From Oxalobacteraceae bacterium OTU3CINTB1 (GTDB lineage: Bacteria; Pseudomonadota; Gammaproteobacteria; Burkholderiales; Burkholderiaceae_D), in the NCBI GenBank assembly GCA_024123955.1, contig CP099652.1:744001-808000 (forward strand): a stretch of DNA of 64,000 bases, written 5' to 3'. The translations under genes and the position numbers were made by a program. The first letter of the stretch is position 1; the number at the start of each line of letters is the position of its first letter. Below are positions 8,479 through 17,578 of this stretch, piece after piece. Below the pieces are notes generated by a model. It was given only the letters and a program-made list of their open reading frames with translations, searched no databases and had not been told where the DNA came from.

Positions 8479-10346
8479 AACGACAAAAATGGATGGTGCG
8501 TTTGCAGATGCTGGCGACGATGCTGGTGGCGCTCATCGCGCTGTTTGCGGGTAGCCAGGTGCGGGCCGGCGATTTTCTCGAGCCTGACCAGGCTTTCAAA
8601 CTGAGCGCCGAGGCGCTGGACGCCAAGACCGTACGGCTGACGTGGAAGATCGCCAAGGATTACCACTTGTACCGCGATCGTCTGAGCTTCAACGCCGCCG
8701 ACGGCGCGCAGGTGACGGCGCCGGTGCTGCCGAACGGCATACGCAAGTTCGACACCAATTTCAACAAGGAGATGGAGACCTACCAGGACACGCTGGTGGT
8801 CGATCTCCCGGTGGCTGCCAAGGAGCCGTACACGCTGCTGGTCGGCTACCAGGGCTGCGCGGACGCCGGCTTGTGTTATTCGCCGGCGGAGCAGAGCTAC
8901 CGTGTCGACCCGAGGAAGCCCGGCAAGCTGACGGCGATCGAGCCGGTCGCCGTTGACGCGGCGACCGCCGCCGCTCCCGGCCCAGCCGCCGCTGCGGCAT
9001 CCACGACGGCATCCGCTTCGGCCGCCGCGCCGGAAGATGACAGCTCCCTTGCCCAGCGCACGCTGCAAAGCGGCAGCGCGTGGCGCATCGGCCTCGCCTT
9101 CCTGATTTTCGGCCTGCTGCTGTCGTTCACGCCGTGCGTGCTGCCGATGGTGCCGATCCTGTCGTCGATCATCGTCGGCGAAGGCAATGTCTCGCGTGGC
9201 CGCGGCTTCATGCTGGCGTTGGCGTACAGCCTTGGCATGGCGCTGGTCTACACGTCGCTCGGCGTCGGCGCCGGCCTGGCAGGCGAAGGCCTGGCCGCCG
9301 CGCTGCAAAAACCGTGGGTGCTGCTGACCTTCGGTGCCTTGCTGTTCACGCTGTCGCTGTCGATGTTCGACGTCTATCAGTTGCAGCTGCCAAGCAGCCT
9401 GCAAAGCCGCTTGAGCTCCACCAGCGGCAATATGGGCGGCGGCAAATTCGCCGGTGTGTTCATCATGGGTGCCCTGTCGGCGCTGATCGTCGGTCCGTGC
9501 GTGGCCGGTCCGCTGGCCGGCGCGCTGCTCTACATCAGCCAGACGCGCAACGTCTGGACCGGTGGCTGGGCGCTGTTCTCGATGGCGGTCGGCATGAGCG
9601 TGCCGCTGCTGTTGACTGGCCTGTCGGCCGGCAGCCTGCTGCCGCGCGCCGGTGCGTGGATGAACGGCGTCAAGAAGGTCTTCGGCCTGCTGCTGATCGC
9701 GGTCGCCATCTGGATGGTCACGCCGGTGTTCTCGGTGACGACGATGATGATCATGTGGGGCGTGTTCGCGCTGTTGTGCGCCATGTTCCTGCACGTGTTC
9801 GACGGCATTCCGAAGGGCGCTGGGTTGGGCGCCTATGTCGGCAAGACGCTGGGACTGGCCTTCCTGCTGGTCGGGCTGTTCGAGTTGACCGGCGCCGCCA
9901 GCGCCGGCCGCGACGTGTTGCAGCCGCTGGGGCATTTGACGATCGCCCGCGCCGAGGGTGGCGCCGGTGGTGGCGCAGCGGCCGGCGGTGAGGCGCACTT
10001 CACGCGCATCAAGACGGTGGCCGAACTGGATCAGATCCTGGCCACCAGCACCAAGCCGGTGATGCTGGACTTCTACGCCGACTGGTGCGTGGCCTGCAAG
10101 GAGATGGAGCGGTTCACCTTCTCCAAGCCGGCCGTCAGCGGCAAGATGAAGGAGGTGATGCTGCTGCAAGTGGACGTCACCGCCAACAACGCCGACGACA
10201 AGGCGCTGATGAAGCGTTTCGGCCTGTTCGGTCCACCGGGCCTGATCTTCTTCAACGGCGGCAAGGAGATTCCGAACAGCCGCGTGATCGGCTTCATGGC
10301 GGCAGAGCCGTTCCTGCAGCACTTGAACCGCCATTTCACTTCTTGA
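8475..10346 (+). CDS. dsbD: Thiol:disulfide interchange protein DsbD
   Basis: A 623-residue three-part electron conduit that carries reducing power from cytoplasmic thioredoxin to the periplasm. After a signal peptide, the N-terminal domain has the cysteine pair in YQGCADAGLCYSP. The membrane domain has eight likely helices with FTPCVLPM and GPCVAGPLAG carrying the redox cysteines. The C-terminal thioredoxin domain has DFYADWCVACKEMERF (CVAC). It starts inside the apbE stop (ATGA). As the last gene of the cluster it could keep the TlpA-like protein and the cysteine-rich surface protein reduced. Its 3' end overlaps the convergent gene at 10336 by 11 bases. Confidence 0.94.
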   Translation: MKRQKWMVRLQMLATMLVALIALFAGSQVRAGDFLEPDQAFKLSAEALDAKTVRLTWKIAKDYHLYRDRLSFNAADGAQVTAPVLPNGIRKFDTNFNKEMETYQDTLVVDLPVAAKEPYTLLVGYQGCADAGLCYSPAEQSYRVDPRKPGKLTAIEPVAVDAATAAAPGPAAAAASTTASASAAAPEDDSSLAQRTLQSGSAWRIGLAFLIFGLLLSFTPCVLPMVPILSSIIVGEGNVSRGRGFMLALAYSLGMALVYTSLGVGAGLAGEGLAAALQKPWVLLTFGALLFTLSLSMFDVYQLQLPSSLQSRLSSTSGNMGGGKFAGVFIMGALSALIVGPCVAGPLAGALLYISQTRNVWTGGWALFSMAVGMSVPLLLTGLSAGSLLPRAGAWMNGVKKVFGLLLIAVAIWMVTPVFSVTTMMIMWGVFALLCAMFLHVFDGIPKGAGLGAYVGKTLGLAFLLVGLFELTGAASAGRDVLQPLGHLTIARAEGGAGGGAAAGGEAHFTRIKTVAELDQILATSTKPVMLDFYADWCVACKEMERFTFSKPAVSGKMKEVMLLQVDVTANNADDKALMKRFGLFGPPGLIFFNGGKEIPNSRVIGFMAAEPFLQHLNRHFTS

Positions 10347-10740
10347 GCGGGCCGGGGTTTTTCTGCTGACGTTCGATATCAATGCCCACCGCTTGCTCGG
10401 CGGTGGCGTTGATCGCTGCAAAGTGCAGGTAGCCGTTAAACAAGAGGCCAATAACTAGTATGATGCCGAGGCCGGCAATCAGGGCGGTCGCCATCTCTCT
10501 GCCCCAAGCCCGAAGCGATTTTTTCTCGTTGAATTTTTGGTCGATTCGCTCGAATCCTACAGCCACGACTCGCTCAAGACTCAGTATTTGTCGCATCAGC
10601 TCGGATTGAGCGACCTGCTCGACGATTTCATTCATTTTTGCTTCCAGAGATTTTCTTGCAAAATCCCTGGCGAGATTTGCACCGCGCTGCTTAAAACTCT
10701 CTAAATTCTCCGGGAGCATGCAGATCGAAACGAACTCCAT
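10336..10740 (-). CDS. Hypothetical protein with one C-terminal membrane segment
   Basis: I do not recognise this 134-residue protein. The N-terminal 85 residues are charged and helical (LAKMNEIV-type heptads suggest a coiled coil). One hydrophobic segment, ALIAGLGIILVIGLLFNGYL, lies at about residues 86-105, followed by a short polar tail. This could be an inner membrane anchor with a cytoplasmic coiled coil. Its start overlaps the upstream minus-strand gene by 50 bases; ATG 10719 would reduce this to 29. Base composition is visibly more AT-rich than dsbD, suggesting acquired DNA. Confidence 0.55.
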   Translation of the reverse strand: MEFVSICMLPENLESFKQRGANLARDFARKSLEAKMNEIVEQVAQSELMRQILSLERVVAVGFERIDQKFNEKKSLRAWGREMATALIAGLGIILVIGLLFNGYLHFAAINATAEQAVGIDIERQQKNPGPLKK

Positions 10741-10924
10741 CCGTCACACGCTCTTTTGCCAGCGCCGCCACTATCTTCTTAAGGTCGGCAGGCGAATACT
10801 CCACAGATTTCAGGATGGATTTGCTCCGATCCGAGAGAATTGGATTCTCGTCTATGCTGACGTATAAGTTCTTGCAAATGTCTCGGATAGTTTCGTCCGA
10901 AAGATAGGTTGTGAGGTAGAACAT
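10691..10924 (-). CDS. Small hypothetical protein
   Basis: A 77-residue protein that I do not recognise. It begins MFYLTTYLSDETIRDICKNL and has no signal peptide or membrane segment. A TTG at 10939 is also in frame, but ATG 10924 has TGGAGG five bases upstream, so I chose it. The end overlaps the start of the membrane-anchored gene downstream, so the two are probably translated together. Codon use is less GC-rich than the neighbours. It could be the soluble partner of the coiled-coil membrane protein, but this is inference from overlap only. Confidence 0.55.
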   Translation of the reverse strand: MFYLTTYLSDETIRDICKNLYVSIDENPILSDRSKSILKSVEYSPADLKKIVAALAKERVTDGVRFDLHAPGEFREF

Positions 10925-10971
10925 GATTGCCTCCAGCAAAGGAAGCCGGACATCGGCCGGCCACTCTTCTT

Positions 10972-11031
10972 TATACCAGCGACAGGGCGGTCGTGTCCTT
11001 GATGCGTTGCAGGGCGAAGATCGATTTCACG
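10972..11031 (-). repeat. Direct repeat copy: remnant of the lrp 3' end
   Basis: Sixty bases that match 11898-11957 with four mismatches at an offset of exactly 926 bases. Read on the minus strand, this copy encodes VKSIFALQRIKDTTALSLV and a stop, which is the C-terminus of the Lrp protein encoded at 11897-12418. It has no gene body of its own. It probably marks the far end of DNA inserted at the lrp 3' end, or a duplication at that point. Confidence 0.85.
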
Positions 11032-11047
11032 GGGCGCCGTCCACGAC

Positions 11048-11287
11048 TTAGTCGAGTTTCTCGATATCGACAAGCTGGCCCTTGAACGGTTCCTGCGTGC
11101 CGGCTTCACCTGCTTCCTGGGCGCAGGCGGCGGCAAGCGCCTGCATTGCGTCGCGGGCGGCCTGTTGTTGATTCTTTGCGGCGATCTGCAACCAAAAGTC
11201 ATCGGGATGCAGTGCCGCGCGTGTGGTGGTGGCAGCCGCAAATTCGCGGAGCACACGAGCATGGTTCCTGAGAAATTCGATGCTCAT
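11048..11287 (-). CDS. Small hypothetical protein encoded with the DUF6932-type gene
   Basis: A 79-residue, largely helical and alanine-rich protein that begins MSIEFLRNHARVL. I do not recognise a family. It starts within the stop region of the upstream nucleotidyltransferase-like gene (four-base overlap), so it is almost certainly co-translated with it. The arrangement, a nucleotidyltransferase-fold gene followed by a small helical gene, resembles two-gene toxin-antitoxin or defence modules, but no toxin motif is visible. It lies inside the segment bounded by the two lrp-derived repeats. Confidence 0.6.
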   Translation of the reverse strand: MSIEFLRNHARVLREFAAATTTRAALHPDDFWLQIAAKNQQQAARDAMQALAAACAQEAGEAGTQEPFKGQLVDIEKLD

Positions 11288-11739
11288 ATTCTCAACTCCA
11301 CAAAGCCCTTCGGCGTCTTGCCGTCGTGCTGGAAACCAAACAAACCCTTGAAATATGCGTGCCGGCGCAACGTTTCGCCGGGGCTTGGCGCTTCCATATA
11401 AAAATCTACATGGAAGCGCCTGCCAACCGTATTGCGGTCGGTCAACGCGCGAACTTCAAGCTTTTGATCATCTGTTAGATCGATCCCGGCGCTTGGGTTC
11501 CACATGATGCAATCAATATCATCCGGGCCAATTTTGGCCGTTAAAAACGAGCCGTCGATCCAAAGTATAGCGTGTACTTCAAAGGACTGAAGTTTTTGAA
11601 TCCACTGTTTAAACGAAGCAAATAGTATCGCCCGGCGCGCATCCGCCAAGAAAGGCGTGACGGCGACAGCTTGCAGTTCGTCCAGTGTCACGGGGTGAAT
11701 CCCTGGCGGCCAGAGAGGAGGGAAGTCTGCCTTTTTCAT
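11284..11739 (-). CDS. DUF6932-type nucleotidyltransferase-like protein
   Basis: A 151-residue protein beginning MKKADFPPLWPPGIHPVTLDE, with PPGIHPVTLDE the usual opening of DUF6932 proteins. The central WIDGSFLTAKIGPDDIDCIMW has the G-S...D-x-D arrangement of the nucleotidyltransferase fold (GSF about residue 67, DDID about 77). This suggests nucleotide or tRNA modification, but no substrate is known. The gene is the first of a two-gene minus-strand unit and overlaps its partner by four bases. A palindromic stretch 110-140 bases upstream may be its operator. The cassette sits at the 3' end of lrp and is AT-richer than its flanks. Confidence 0.75.
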   Translation of the reverse strand: MKKADFPPLWPPGIHPVTLDELQAVAVTPFLADARRAILFASFKQWIQKLQSFEVHAILWIDGSFLTAKIGPDDIDCIMWNPSAGIDLTDDQKLEVRALTDRNTVGRRFHVDFYMEAPSPGETLRRHAYFKGLFGFQHDGKTPKGFVELRI

Positions 11740-11851
11740 TGCGATGACCGTCCGCGTGGGTACTCGTTGCTGACTTACAGCGTGCCGAGCGCACGGATTG
11801 TTTGGGTCATCGTGCCGCCCGATGGCATGAAAGATCGGGCGGGCGGAATAG

Positions 11852-11877
11852 ATTCGGAATCAATCCGAATATATTCG
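11852..11877 (-). promoter_or_regulatory. Overlapping palindromes upstream of the DUF6932-type pair
   Basis: ATTCGGA at 11852-11858 and TCCGAAT at 11864-11870 form a perfect 7-bp inverted repeat with a 5-bp spacer. Its right half overlaps the perfect 12-bp palindrome CGAATATATTCG at 11866-11877, whose core resembles a -10 element. The position, upstream of the minus-strand gene pair and inside the inserted segment, suits an operator/promoter for the cassette. No binding protein can be assigned. Confidence 0.45.
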
Positions 11878-11896
11878 TTTGTTGCCGCTGTTAAGA

Positions 11897-12418
11897 CTAT
11901 ACGAGCGGCAGGGCGGTCGTGTCCTTGATGCGCTGCAGGGCGAAGCTCGATTTCACGTCCAGCACCGCCGGATGGCGCAGCAACGTCGCCATCATGAAGC
12001 GCGAGAAGTGGTCCATGTCCTCGACGTGCACGCGCAGCAGGTAATCCATCTCCCCCGTCATCGCGTAGCAGGCCACCACCTCCGGCCACTGCTCGACGGA
12101 CACCGCGAAATCGGCGCGCGGCGAGGCCGGCGCGTTTTGCGCGCCCAGCGCGCGCGCGTTGCTGTGCGCGGCCGCGTCGCTGTGCTTCTCCAGCCGTACA
12201 TTCACGTATGCCAGCAACCCCAGGCCAATTTTGTCCGGGTCCAGCAGCGCCACGTACTGGCGGATCACGCCCGCCTCCTCCAGCCGCTTGATGCGGCGCA
12301 GGCACGGCGACGGCGACAGCGCGACCAGCTCGGCCACGTCCTGGTTCGACAGCCGGCCGTCGGCCTGCAAGATGGACAGAATCTTACGGTCGGTTTTATC
12401 CAGCGCAATTTTGGTCAT
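11897..12418 (-). CDS. Lrp/AsnC family transcriptional regulator
   Basis: A 173-residue regulator. Residues 5-60 form the AsnC helix-turn-helix (LDKTDRKILSILQADGRLS, then SPSPCLRRIKRLEEAGVI). The C-terminal RAM ligand-binding domain contains CYAMTGEMDYLLRVHVEDM. It is slightly longer than the usual 150-160 residues because of an alanine-rich insertion near residues 80-103. It is divergent from 4-hydroxyphenylpyruvate dioxygenase with 125 bases between them, so it probably controls aromatic amino-acid catabolism from that intergenic region. The 3' end is duplicated 926 bases away. Confidence 0.92.
   Translation of the reverse strand: MTKIALDKTDRKILSILQADGRLSNQDVAELVALSPSPCLRRIKRLEEAGVIRQYVALLDPDKIGLGLLAYVNVRLEKHSDAAAHSNARALGAQNAPASPRADFAVSVEQWPEVVACYAMTGEMDYLLRVHVEDMDHFSRFMMATLLRHPAVLDVKSSFALQRIKDTTALPLV
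11898..11957 (-). repeat. Direct repeat copy: 3' end of intact lrp
   Basis: The parental copy of the 60-base repeat. It is the last 19 codons plus stop of the lrp gene and matches 10972-11031 with four mismatches. The repeat boundary coincides with the lrp stop codon. This is typical of elements that insert at gene 3' ends and restore the reading frame. Confidence 0.85.
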
Positions 12419-12489
12419 AAATCCCTCGATAATTCAGTGTTGAGGCAATATTATTGCTCAAAATGGCCGTGGGCGCGAATTGTTTGCAA

Positions 12490-12517
12490 TTTAATGCCCG
12501 GTGGCCGGGACTATACT
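12490..12517 (+). promoter_or_regulatory. Possible hppD promoter
   Basis: TATACT at 12512-12517 is a good -10 element, with a weak TTTAAT -35 16 bases upstream (12490-12495). It lies 27 bases before the hppD ATG in the 125-base divergent region shared with lrp. A GC-rich inverted repeat (CCCGG..CCGGG) lies in the spacer. This is read by eye only; the weak -35 would fit an activator-dependent promoter. Confidence 0.35.
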
Positions 12518-12543
12518 GGCGCTATTCTAACGAGGAGACACGC

Positions 12544-13662
<1,119 letters not shown>

Positions 13663-13731
13663 GGCTTATAGTAGTAGAAATCGCAGGAAAAACCGCCGGT
13701 AGCACCGCATAGAACGGAGCACCGGCAATCG

Positions 13732-13760
13732 CGCGGCAGGGCCTATCCGGTCCTGCCGCG
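13732..13760 (+). promoter_or_regulatory. Stem-loop between hppD and the indolepyruvate oxidoreductase gene
   Basis: CGCGGCAGG at 13732-13740 and CCTGCCGCG at 13752-13760 form a perfect 9-bp stem with an 11-base loop. It is followed by TTCAGTATTT rather than a clean T-run. It could be a weak terminator or attenuator, or an mRNA-stabilising hairpin between the two genes, about 30 bases before the next start codon. Confidence 0.5.
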
Positions 13761-13791
13761 TTCAGTATTTCAGAGAATATTGGAGACATTA

Positions 13792-16700
13792 ATGAACGCA
13801 CCTCACAAGGGTACGCTGCTGGACCCGGGCACCCACTCGGACGACATTTCGCTCGACGACAAATGGACGCTGGAGCGCGGCCGCGCCTTCATGACCGGCA
13901 CCCAGGCGCTGATACGCCTGCCGATGATGCAGCGCGAACGCGATCTCAAGGCTGGCCTCAACACCGCCGGCTACATCACCGGCTATCGCGGTTCGCCCGT
14001 CACCAGCGTCGACATGACGGCGATGAAGGCCAAGAAGTACCTCGATGCCCACCACGTCAAATTCCATCCCGGGATGAACGAAGACCTGGCCGCCACGGCG
14101 GTGTGGGGCACGCAGCAGACCAACCTTTTCAAGGACGCCAAATACGACGGCGTCTTCTCCATGTGGTACGGCAAAGGCCCCGGCGTCGACCGCTGCGGCG
14201 ACGTCTTCAAGCACGCCAACAACGCCGGCTCGGCGAAGCACGGCGGCGTGCTGGTACTGGCCGGCGACGACCACGCGGCCAAATCGTCGTCCACCGCGCA
14301 CCAGTCTGACCACATCCTCAACGCCTGCGGCATTCCGGTGTTGTATCCGTCGTCGGTGCAGGAGTACATCGACTACGGCCTGCACGCCTGGGCCATGAGT
14401 CGCTATACCGGCCTGTGGGTGTCGATGAAGTGCGTGACCGACATCATCGAGTCCGGCGCCGTGGTGGACTTCGATCCGGACCGCGTGCAGATCCAGCTAC
14501 CGACCGACTTCGAACTACCGGCCGGCGGCCTGAATATCCGCTGGCCCGACACCGTGCTCGATATGGAAGTGCGGATGAACAGCTACAAGTGGTACGCCGC
14601 GCTGGCGTATGCGCGCGCCAACAAGCTGAATAAAATCATCTGGGACAGCCCGAAGCCGAAGATCGGCATCATCACCGCCGGCAAATCCTACCTGGACACG
14701 CGCCAGGCGCTGGCCGATCTGGGCATCGACGAGCAGGCCGCCGCCGACATCGGCATCCGCCTGTACAAGATCGGCATGACCTGGCCGCTGGAGGCGGACG
14801 GCGTGCACGAATTCGCCAAGGGCCTCGACGAGATCCTGGTGGTGGAAGAGAAGCGCCAGATCCTCGAGTACGCGCTCAAGGAGGAACTGTACAACCTGCC
14901 GGACGGCCAGCGTCCGCGCGTGGTCGGCAAGTTCGACGACACCGGCGAATGGAGCAACAAGGGCAAGACGGGCCACGGCGACTGGCTGCTGCCGGCCACC
15001 TATGAACTGAACCCGGCGCAGATCGCGCGCGCCATCGCCTCGCGCATCGCCCACTACTGCGACGGCCATCCGGTGGCGGAGCGCGTCAAACAGCGCGTCG
15101 CCTTCCTCGAAGCCAAGGAGCTGGCGCTCAAGACGCTGCCGACCAAGGCCAATCCGGACACCGACCGCACGCCGTACTTCTGCTCCGGTTGCCCGCACAA
15201 TTCGTCGACCAAGGTGCCGGAAGGCTCGCGCGCGCTGGCCGGCATCGGCTGCCACTACATGGTGCTGTGGATGGACCGCGAAACGTCGACCTTCACCCAC
15301 ATGGGCGCCGAGGGCGTGACCTGGGTCGGCCAGGCGCCGTTCACCAACGAGAAGCACGTCTTCACCAACCTGGGCGACGGCACCTACTTCCACTCCGGGA
15401 TCCTGGCGATCCGCGCGGCGGTGTCGGCCAAGGTCAACATCACCTACAAGATCCTGTTCAACGACGCCGTCGCCATGACCGGCGGCCAGCAGTTCGACGG
15501 GCCGCTCGATCCAGGCATGATCTCGCGCCAGATCGCGGCCGAAGGCGTGACGCCGATCATCGTCGTCACCGACGAGCCGGAGAAGTACCCGTCCGATTAC
15601 AAATGGGCGGAAGGCGTCACCGTGCGCCATCGCAGCGAATTGATGGACGTGCAGCGCGAACTGCGCGACAAGCCTGGCGTGTCGGCGATGATCTACGACC
15701 AGACCTGCGCCTCCGAGAAGCGCCGCCGCCGGAAGCGCAACGAGTATCCGGATCCGGCCAAGCGCGCCGTCATCAACGAAGCCGTGTGCGAAGGCTGCGG
15801 CGACTGTTCGGTGCAATCGAACTGCCTGTCGGTGGAGCCGCTGGAGACGGAACTGGGCCGCAAGCGCCAGATCAACCAGTCGTCGTGCAACAAGGACTTC
15901 TCGTGCACCACCGGCTTCTGTCCGAGTTTCGTGACGGTCGAAGGCGGGGCGCTGAAAAAGCCTAAAAAAGCGGCGACGGGCGACGCGCCCGCTGCCGTCT
16001 TGCCGATGCCGGCATTGCCGTCGACGGACACGCCGTACGGCATCCTGATCACCGGCATCGGCGGCACCGGCGTTGTCACCGTCGGCCAGATCCTGGCCGT
16101 GGCGGCGCACGTCGAAGGCAAGGGCGCCATCGTGCTGGACATGAGCGGACTGGCGCAAAAGGGCGGTCCGGTCATGTCGCACGTGCGCCTGGCCGACAAC
16201 CAGGCCGATTTGCACTCGACCCGCGTCGGCACCGGCAGCGCCGATCTGGTGATCGGCTGCGATTTGATCGTCACCGCCAGCCGCGACGCCCTGTCGCGCA
16301 TGGGCGAGGGCCGCACCCACGCGATGATCAACTCGACCGGCTCGTCGACCGCCGCTTTCGTCAAGAATCCGGACTGGCAGTTCCCGGACGCCGGCTCGCG
16401 CAGCGAGATCGTGCGCGCCTGCGGCAACGACCATGTGGACTTCGTCGACGCCGGCCAGATCGCCACCGCGTTGATGGGCGATTCGATCGCCACCAACATG
16501 TTCATGCTGGGCTACGCGTTCCAGAAGGGCCATGTGCCGCTGAGCGAAGCGTCCATCATCAAGGCGATCGAATTGAACGCGATCTCGGTCAACTTCAACA
16601 AGGCCGCCTTCCACTGGGGCCGCACCGCCGCGCATGATCTGGGTTCGGTCACCAAACTGACCACGCCGGCGAAGGTGATCGAATTTAAACGCATCCAGAC

Positions 16701-17367
16701 GCTCGACGATATCGTCAACCGCCGCGTCGAACTGCTGACCGCGTACCAGAACGCCGACTATGCGCAGCAGTACAAGGCGTTCGTCGAGCAGGTGCGCGCC
16801 GAGGAGGCCAAGCTGGGCAAGTCGACCCGCCTGAGCGAGGCCGTGGCGCGCTACTACTACAAGCTGATGGCGTACAAGGACGAGTATGAAGTCGCGCGCC
16901 TGTACACCGACGGCGCGTTCCAGCAGAAGATCGCCGGCATGTTCGAGGGCGACATCAAGCTCAAGTTCCACCTGGCGCCGCCGCTGATGGCCAAGCATGA
17001 TGCGCAGGGACGCTTGATCAAGCAGGAATTCGGCCCGTGGATGATGAAGGCGTTCGGCCTGCTGGCCAAATTCAAGGGCTTGCGCGGCACGGCGCTGGAC
17101 GTCTTCGGCTACACGGCCGAGCGCAAGATGGAGCGCGCGCTGATCGGCGAGTATCGCCAGACGGTGGCCTCGTTGCTGCCCAAGCTGACGGCGGAGAACC
17201 TGGCGCAGGCGGTGGCCATCGCCAGCATCCCCGAGGATATTCGCGGGTATGGGCATGTGAAGGAGCGGCACCTGAAGTCGGCCAAGCAGAAGGAGGCGAC
17301 GTTGTTGGCCGCTTTCGGCAAGCCGGTCGCGCCGGTGCCGGTCGATAGCCATACGCACGCGGCCTGA
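13792..17367 (+). CDS. Fused indolepyruvate:ferredoxin oxidoreductase (IorA-IorB type)
   Basis: A 1191-residue thiamine-diphosphate enzyme that oxidatively decarboxylates aryl-pyruvates to aryl-acetyl-CoA. The N-terminal half is the pyrimidine-binding domain (GYITGYRGSPVTSVD). The middle holds the diphosphate-binding domain (GDGTYFHSG, FNDAVAMTGGQ). Cysteine clusters CSGCPHN, CEGCGDCSVQSNC and CNKDFSCTTGFC probably bind 4Fe-4S centres. Residues about 745-935 are the gamma domain (ITGIGGTGVVTVGQ). GGAGA precedes ATG 13792. Alpha and beta subunits are fused, as is usual in aerobic proteobacteria. Its position after hppD suggests phenylalanine, tyrosine and tryptophan keto acids as substrates. 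A clear terminator follows. Confidence 0.93.
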   Translation: MNAPHKGTLLDPGTHSDDISLDDKWTLERGRAFMTGTQALIRLPMMQRERDLKAGLNTAGYITGYRGSPVTSVDMTAMKAKKYLDAHHVKFHPGMNEDLAATAVWGTQQTNLFKDAKYDGVFSMWYGKGPGVDRCGDVFKHANNAGSAKHGGVLVLAGDDHAAKSSSTAHQSDHILNACGIPVLYPSSVQEYIDYGLHAWAMSRYTGLWVSMKCVTDIIESGAVVDFDPDRVQIQLPTDFELPAGGLNIRWPDTVLDMEVRMNSYKWYAALAYARANKLNKIIWDSPKPKIGIITAGKSYLDTRQALADLGIDEQAAADIGIRLYKIGMTWPLEADGVHEFAKGLDEILVVEEKRQILEYALKEELYNLPDGQRPRVVGKFDDTGEWSNKGKTGHGDWLLPATYELNPAQIARAIASRIAHYCDGHPVAERVKQRVAFLEAKELALKTLPTKANPDTDRTPYFCSGCPHNSSTKVPEGSRALAGIGCHYMVLWMDRETSTFTHMGAEGVTWVGQAPFTNEKHVFTNLGDGTYFHSGILAIRAAVSAKVNITYKILFNDAVAMTGGQQFDGPLDPGMISRQIAAEGVTPIIVVTDEPEKYPSDYKWAEGVTVRHRSELMDVQRELRDKPGVSAMIYDQTCASEKRRRRKRNEYPDPAKRAVINEAVCEGCGDCSVQSNCLSVEPLETELGRKRQINQSSCNKDFSCTTGFCPSFVTVEGGALKKPKKAATGDAPAAVLPMPALPSTDTPYGILITGIGGTGVVTVGQILAVAAHVEGKGAIVLDMSGLAQKGGPVMSHVRLADNQADLHSTRVGTGSADLVIGCDLIVTASRDALSRMGEGRTHAMINSTGSSTAAFVKNPDWQFPDAGSRSEIVRACGNDHVDFVDAGQIATALMGDSIATNMFMLGYAFQKGHVPLSEASIIKAIELNAISVNFNKAAFHWGRTAAHDLGSVTKLTTPAKVIEFKRIQTLDDIVNRRVELLTAYQNADYAQQYKAFVEQVRAEEAKLGKSTRLSEAVARYYYKLMAYKDEYEVARLYTDGAFQQKIAGMFEGDIKLKFHLAPPLMAKHDAQGRLIKQEFGPWMMKAFGLLAKFKGLRGTALDVFGYTAERKMERALIGEYRQTVASLLPKLTAENLAQAVAIASIPEDIRGYGHVKERHLKSAKQKEATLLAAFGKPVAPVPVDSHTHAA

Positions 17368-17395
17368 TACCGGCCGCACCGCATTGCATCGCATG

Positions 17396-17424
17396 AATGG
17401 GCGGACTCTATGTCCGCCCATTTT
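17396..17424 (+). terminator. Rho-independent-like terminator after the indolepyruvate oxidoreductase gene
   Basis: AATGGGCGGAC (17396-17406) and GTCCGCCCATT (17412-17422) make a perfect 11-bp stem with the 5-base loop TCTAT, ending in TTTT. It lies 29 bases after the stop codon and would end the hppD-oxidoreductase transcript. Confidence 0.75.
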
Positions 17425-17578
17425 GCGTTGCAATTGGGCACTCGCTTCCTGCAGCGTACTGGACTTCCCAGCGGAGGTGCGCCGAGCAAGCCTGAAAATC
17501 CTTAGCGTACAATTCCCCTGTTTCCCTGCTCTCCCCTTTTAGAAGCACCAACTAGCACGATAAGGAGGATTGAAAAAA

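Noticed and set aside
11775..12305. Minus-strand open frame overlapping lrp
   Set aside because: It is a different-frame shadow of lrp. Its similarity to the frame at 10852-11262 only reflects the 60-bp direct repeat.
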